Shown here one piece after another: positions 13,705-14,716 of a DNA stretch of 14,716 bases. The first letter of the stretch is position 1. The number at the start of each line of letters is the position of its first letter. The notes beneath the pieces are model-generated. The model searched no databases. It was given only the letters and a program-made list of their open reading frames with translations, and was not told the DNA's origin. Origin of the DNA: Mucilaginibacter sp. UBA4741 (GTDB taxonomy: Bacteria; Bacteroidota; Bacteroidia; Sphingobacteriales; Sphingobacteriaceae); contig DHIR01000051.1 in NCBI GenBank assembly GCA_002403905.1, positions 1 to 14,716 of the forward strand, in the 5' to 3' direction. Both the position numbers and the translations under genes were made by a program.

Positions 13705-13823
13705 AGTGATGAGCTGCCGGTTGTATTGGTAGGGGTAACGGTTGATTTATCTGCTTTTTTGCAGGCATTGGCAACGCCCATAATAACCAAAAGGGTTGTG
13801 GTGATTAATTTTTGTGTGTTCAT
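13701..13823 (-). pseudogene. Lipoprotein signal-peptide ORF (detached 5' part of the peroxidase gene)
   Basis: A 40-aa ORF starts ATG at 13823. It reads MNTQKLITTTLLVIMG then VANACKKADKS: a basic N-region, a hydrophobic core and a lipobox with Cys21, followed by a Thr/Ser-rich linker ending TGSSSL and TGA. The stop overlaps the ATG of the peroxidase frame (ATGA, 13701-13704). The peroxidase frame is -1 relative to this one and is closed upstream by a TAA near the KADKS codons, so the shift must lie in the linker of about 45 nt. I interpret it as the original N-terminus of a lipoprotein peroxidase. A genuine separate small lipoprotein translationally coupled to the peroxidase is less likely. 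Confidence 0.7.
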
Positions 13824-13976
13824 AGCAGGTTGGTTTATAAGGCGGTAACTAATTGGTTGTGATTGTGATATAAAGGTGGGATAGTTTTACCGCGCAGGGG
13901 AGATGTATCGATGAAGGATAGGAATTTACCGATAGAGGGTTGAAATGAGGAAGGAATGCTTTGCCTCGCATGGTGG

Positions 13977-14009
13977 AAACTTACGAAGTTTTAAAAACTT
14001 CGTAAGTTT
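13977..14009. repeat. Perfect 33-nt palindrome upstream of the peroxidase gene
   Basis: Arms of 16 nt (13977-13992 and 13994-14009) around a single base, each beginning AAACTTACGAAGTTTT when read inward. It lies between the divergent-looking but same-strand 2H phosphoesterase stop (14048) and the peroxidase start, and may end the phosphoesterase transcript, although no clear T-run follows. The remaining 224-nt gap shows no recognisable promoter box. Confidence 0.75.
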
Positions 14010-14047
14010 AATACGGTTACGCGTGAAGGTCTTGAGATGTTGCCTGC

Positions 14048-14665
14048 CTAAAACAAATTTATCTGCTGGCTATTCATCGGTTTTAACAACGATGGCTTTG
14101 GCCGGGCCAGGCTGTATTGGGTCTTACTTTCAAAGGGTAGCTCGGTAAACGGTTCCCATTTGGCGAAGCTGGCAAAGGTTTCGCGTTGCAGTACAGTTAG
14201 GGCGTTTACGGTAAAAGTTTCTTTCCACTCCATAGCTTTAAAGTGCGGCCATAGTTTATCAAAATCGGCAACGGGTATGTTGCGGCAAATGGTGATGTGA
14301 GGTACCATAAACTCTTTTACATGCAGGTGCTGTTTCAGCATTTTAAACCAATGAGTGGTTTCGGGTGTGCTGCGTATGCGGGCGTAAATGGTTTTAAACT
14401 CTTCGCCGTGGTTAAAATAGTCGAAGCCGTCAACAGAGAGGGTAATAGGCGGTATCAAACACAGCCTTTTTCTAAAAGCCAATATCCCTGGCTCGGTTAA
14501 AAAGGTTTTTTGCTGATGGAGCATTTTTATGGAGATATGCGCTGTTGAATGCATGCTCTCATAATTGCCAATAATATTAGCAGCCTGACATTTATGCGTA
14601 CTTACCACTGCTTTCACCTTATCCGAAGGAGAGAGCAACATTAAAAAATCTGTATAACCTTTCAT
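14048..14665 (-). CDS. 2H phosphoesterase / 2'-5' RNA ligase-like protein
   Basis: Member of the 2H phosphoesterase superfamily (LigT/YjcG-like), which act on 2'-5' or cyclic phosphodiester bonds in RNA or nucleotides. The two catalytic HxT/S motifs are present: His43-Ile-Ser45 in TAHISIK and His123-Ile-Thr125 in VPHITICR, about 80 residues apart as expected. The central GFDYFNHGEEFKTIYARI is typical of the fold. The length of 205 aa is at the upper end, with a basic C-terminal tail (SLARPKPSLLKP). The start MKGYTDFLMLLSPS fits the first beta strand. It is monocistronic in this window, and the substrate is unknown. A true RNA ligase role should not be assumed. Confidence 0.8.
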   Translation of the reverse strand: MKGYTDFLMLLSPSDKVKAVVSTHKCQAANIIGNYESMHSTAHISIKMLHQQKTFLTEPGILAFRKRLCLIPPITLSVDGFDYFNHGEEFKTIYARIRSTPETTHWFKMLKQHLHVKEFMVPHITICRNIPVADFDKLWPHFKAMEWKETFTVNALTVLQRETFASFAKWEPFTELPFESKTQYSLARPKPSLLKPMNSQQINLF

Positions 14666-14716
14666 CGCCTTAAAATTTAATGGGAAACAATAATACCAGG
14701 GAAATCGCTTTTAACT

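Noticed and set aside
13945..14148. 67-codon plus-strand ORF across the 33-nt palindrome
   Set aside because: It is made up of the palindrome and the complement of the phosphoesterase C-terminus, with no recognisable domain.

Overview
The window looks like a chromosomal segment of a Bacteroidota bacterium, most likely family Sphingobacteriaceae (Mucilaginibacter/Pedobacter-like). The evidence is AT-rich DNA with almost no Shine-Dalgarno sequences, Bacteroidota-type promoter boxes (TAnnTTTG), an M56/BlaR1-type sensor peptidase, a YpdA-type reductase of the bacillithiol system, a di-haem cytochrome c peroxidase, and an arginine pathway built around the unusual ArgF' transcarbamylase instead of ordinary OTCase. 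Genus-level placement is inference; no rRNA is present.

Layout. Positions 1-1376 (+) hold the 3' part of an M56 sensor peptidase whose true start lies left of the window; a strong terminator follows at 1431-1467. Positions 1574-4145 (+) form a two-gene unit: a non-pumping type II NADH dehydrogenase and a CPA1 Na+/H+ antiporter. It meets a leftward unit head-on with a 1-nt gap. Positions 11168 down to 4147 (-) look like one long arginine unit: promoter with palindromic operator (11134-11168), a 40-codon leader peptide ending in an Arg-rich stretch (10980-11102), a possible attenuator hairpin (10876-10916), an ArgA-like GNAT with a four-Cys tail, argG, a cupin, a second GNAT, argC, argD, argF' and paiB. 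Positions 12210-11251 (-) hold ypdA, 12443-12341 (-) the signal recognition particle RNA, 13823-12589 (-) a di-haem peroxidase whose lipoprotein signal peptide is in a different frame from its catalytic domain, and 14665-14048 (-) a 2H phosphoesterase.

How the genes work together. The ArgA-like GNAT would acylate glutamate; ArgC and ArgD carry out steps 3 and 4; ArgF' carbamoylates the acylated ornithine; ArgG makes argininosuccinate. ArgF' has Val at the position that separates acetyl- from succinyl-specific enzymes, so the pathway probably runs on succinylated intermediates. argB, the deacylase and argH are not in the window.

The most interesting item is the arginine control region, where promoter, operator, Arg-rich leader ORF and hairpins occur in the order expected of ribosome-mediated attenuation. 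A second theme is the number of different palindromic repeats in the gaps (5738-5823, 8827-8931, 10128-10193, 12501-12575, 13977-14009). One pair has apparently supplied the C-terminal tail of ArgG and the N-terminus of the cupin protein.
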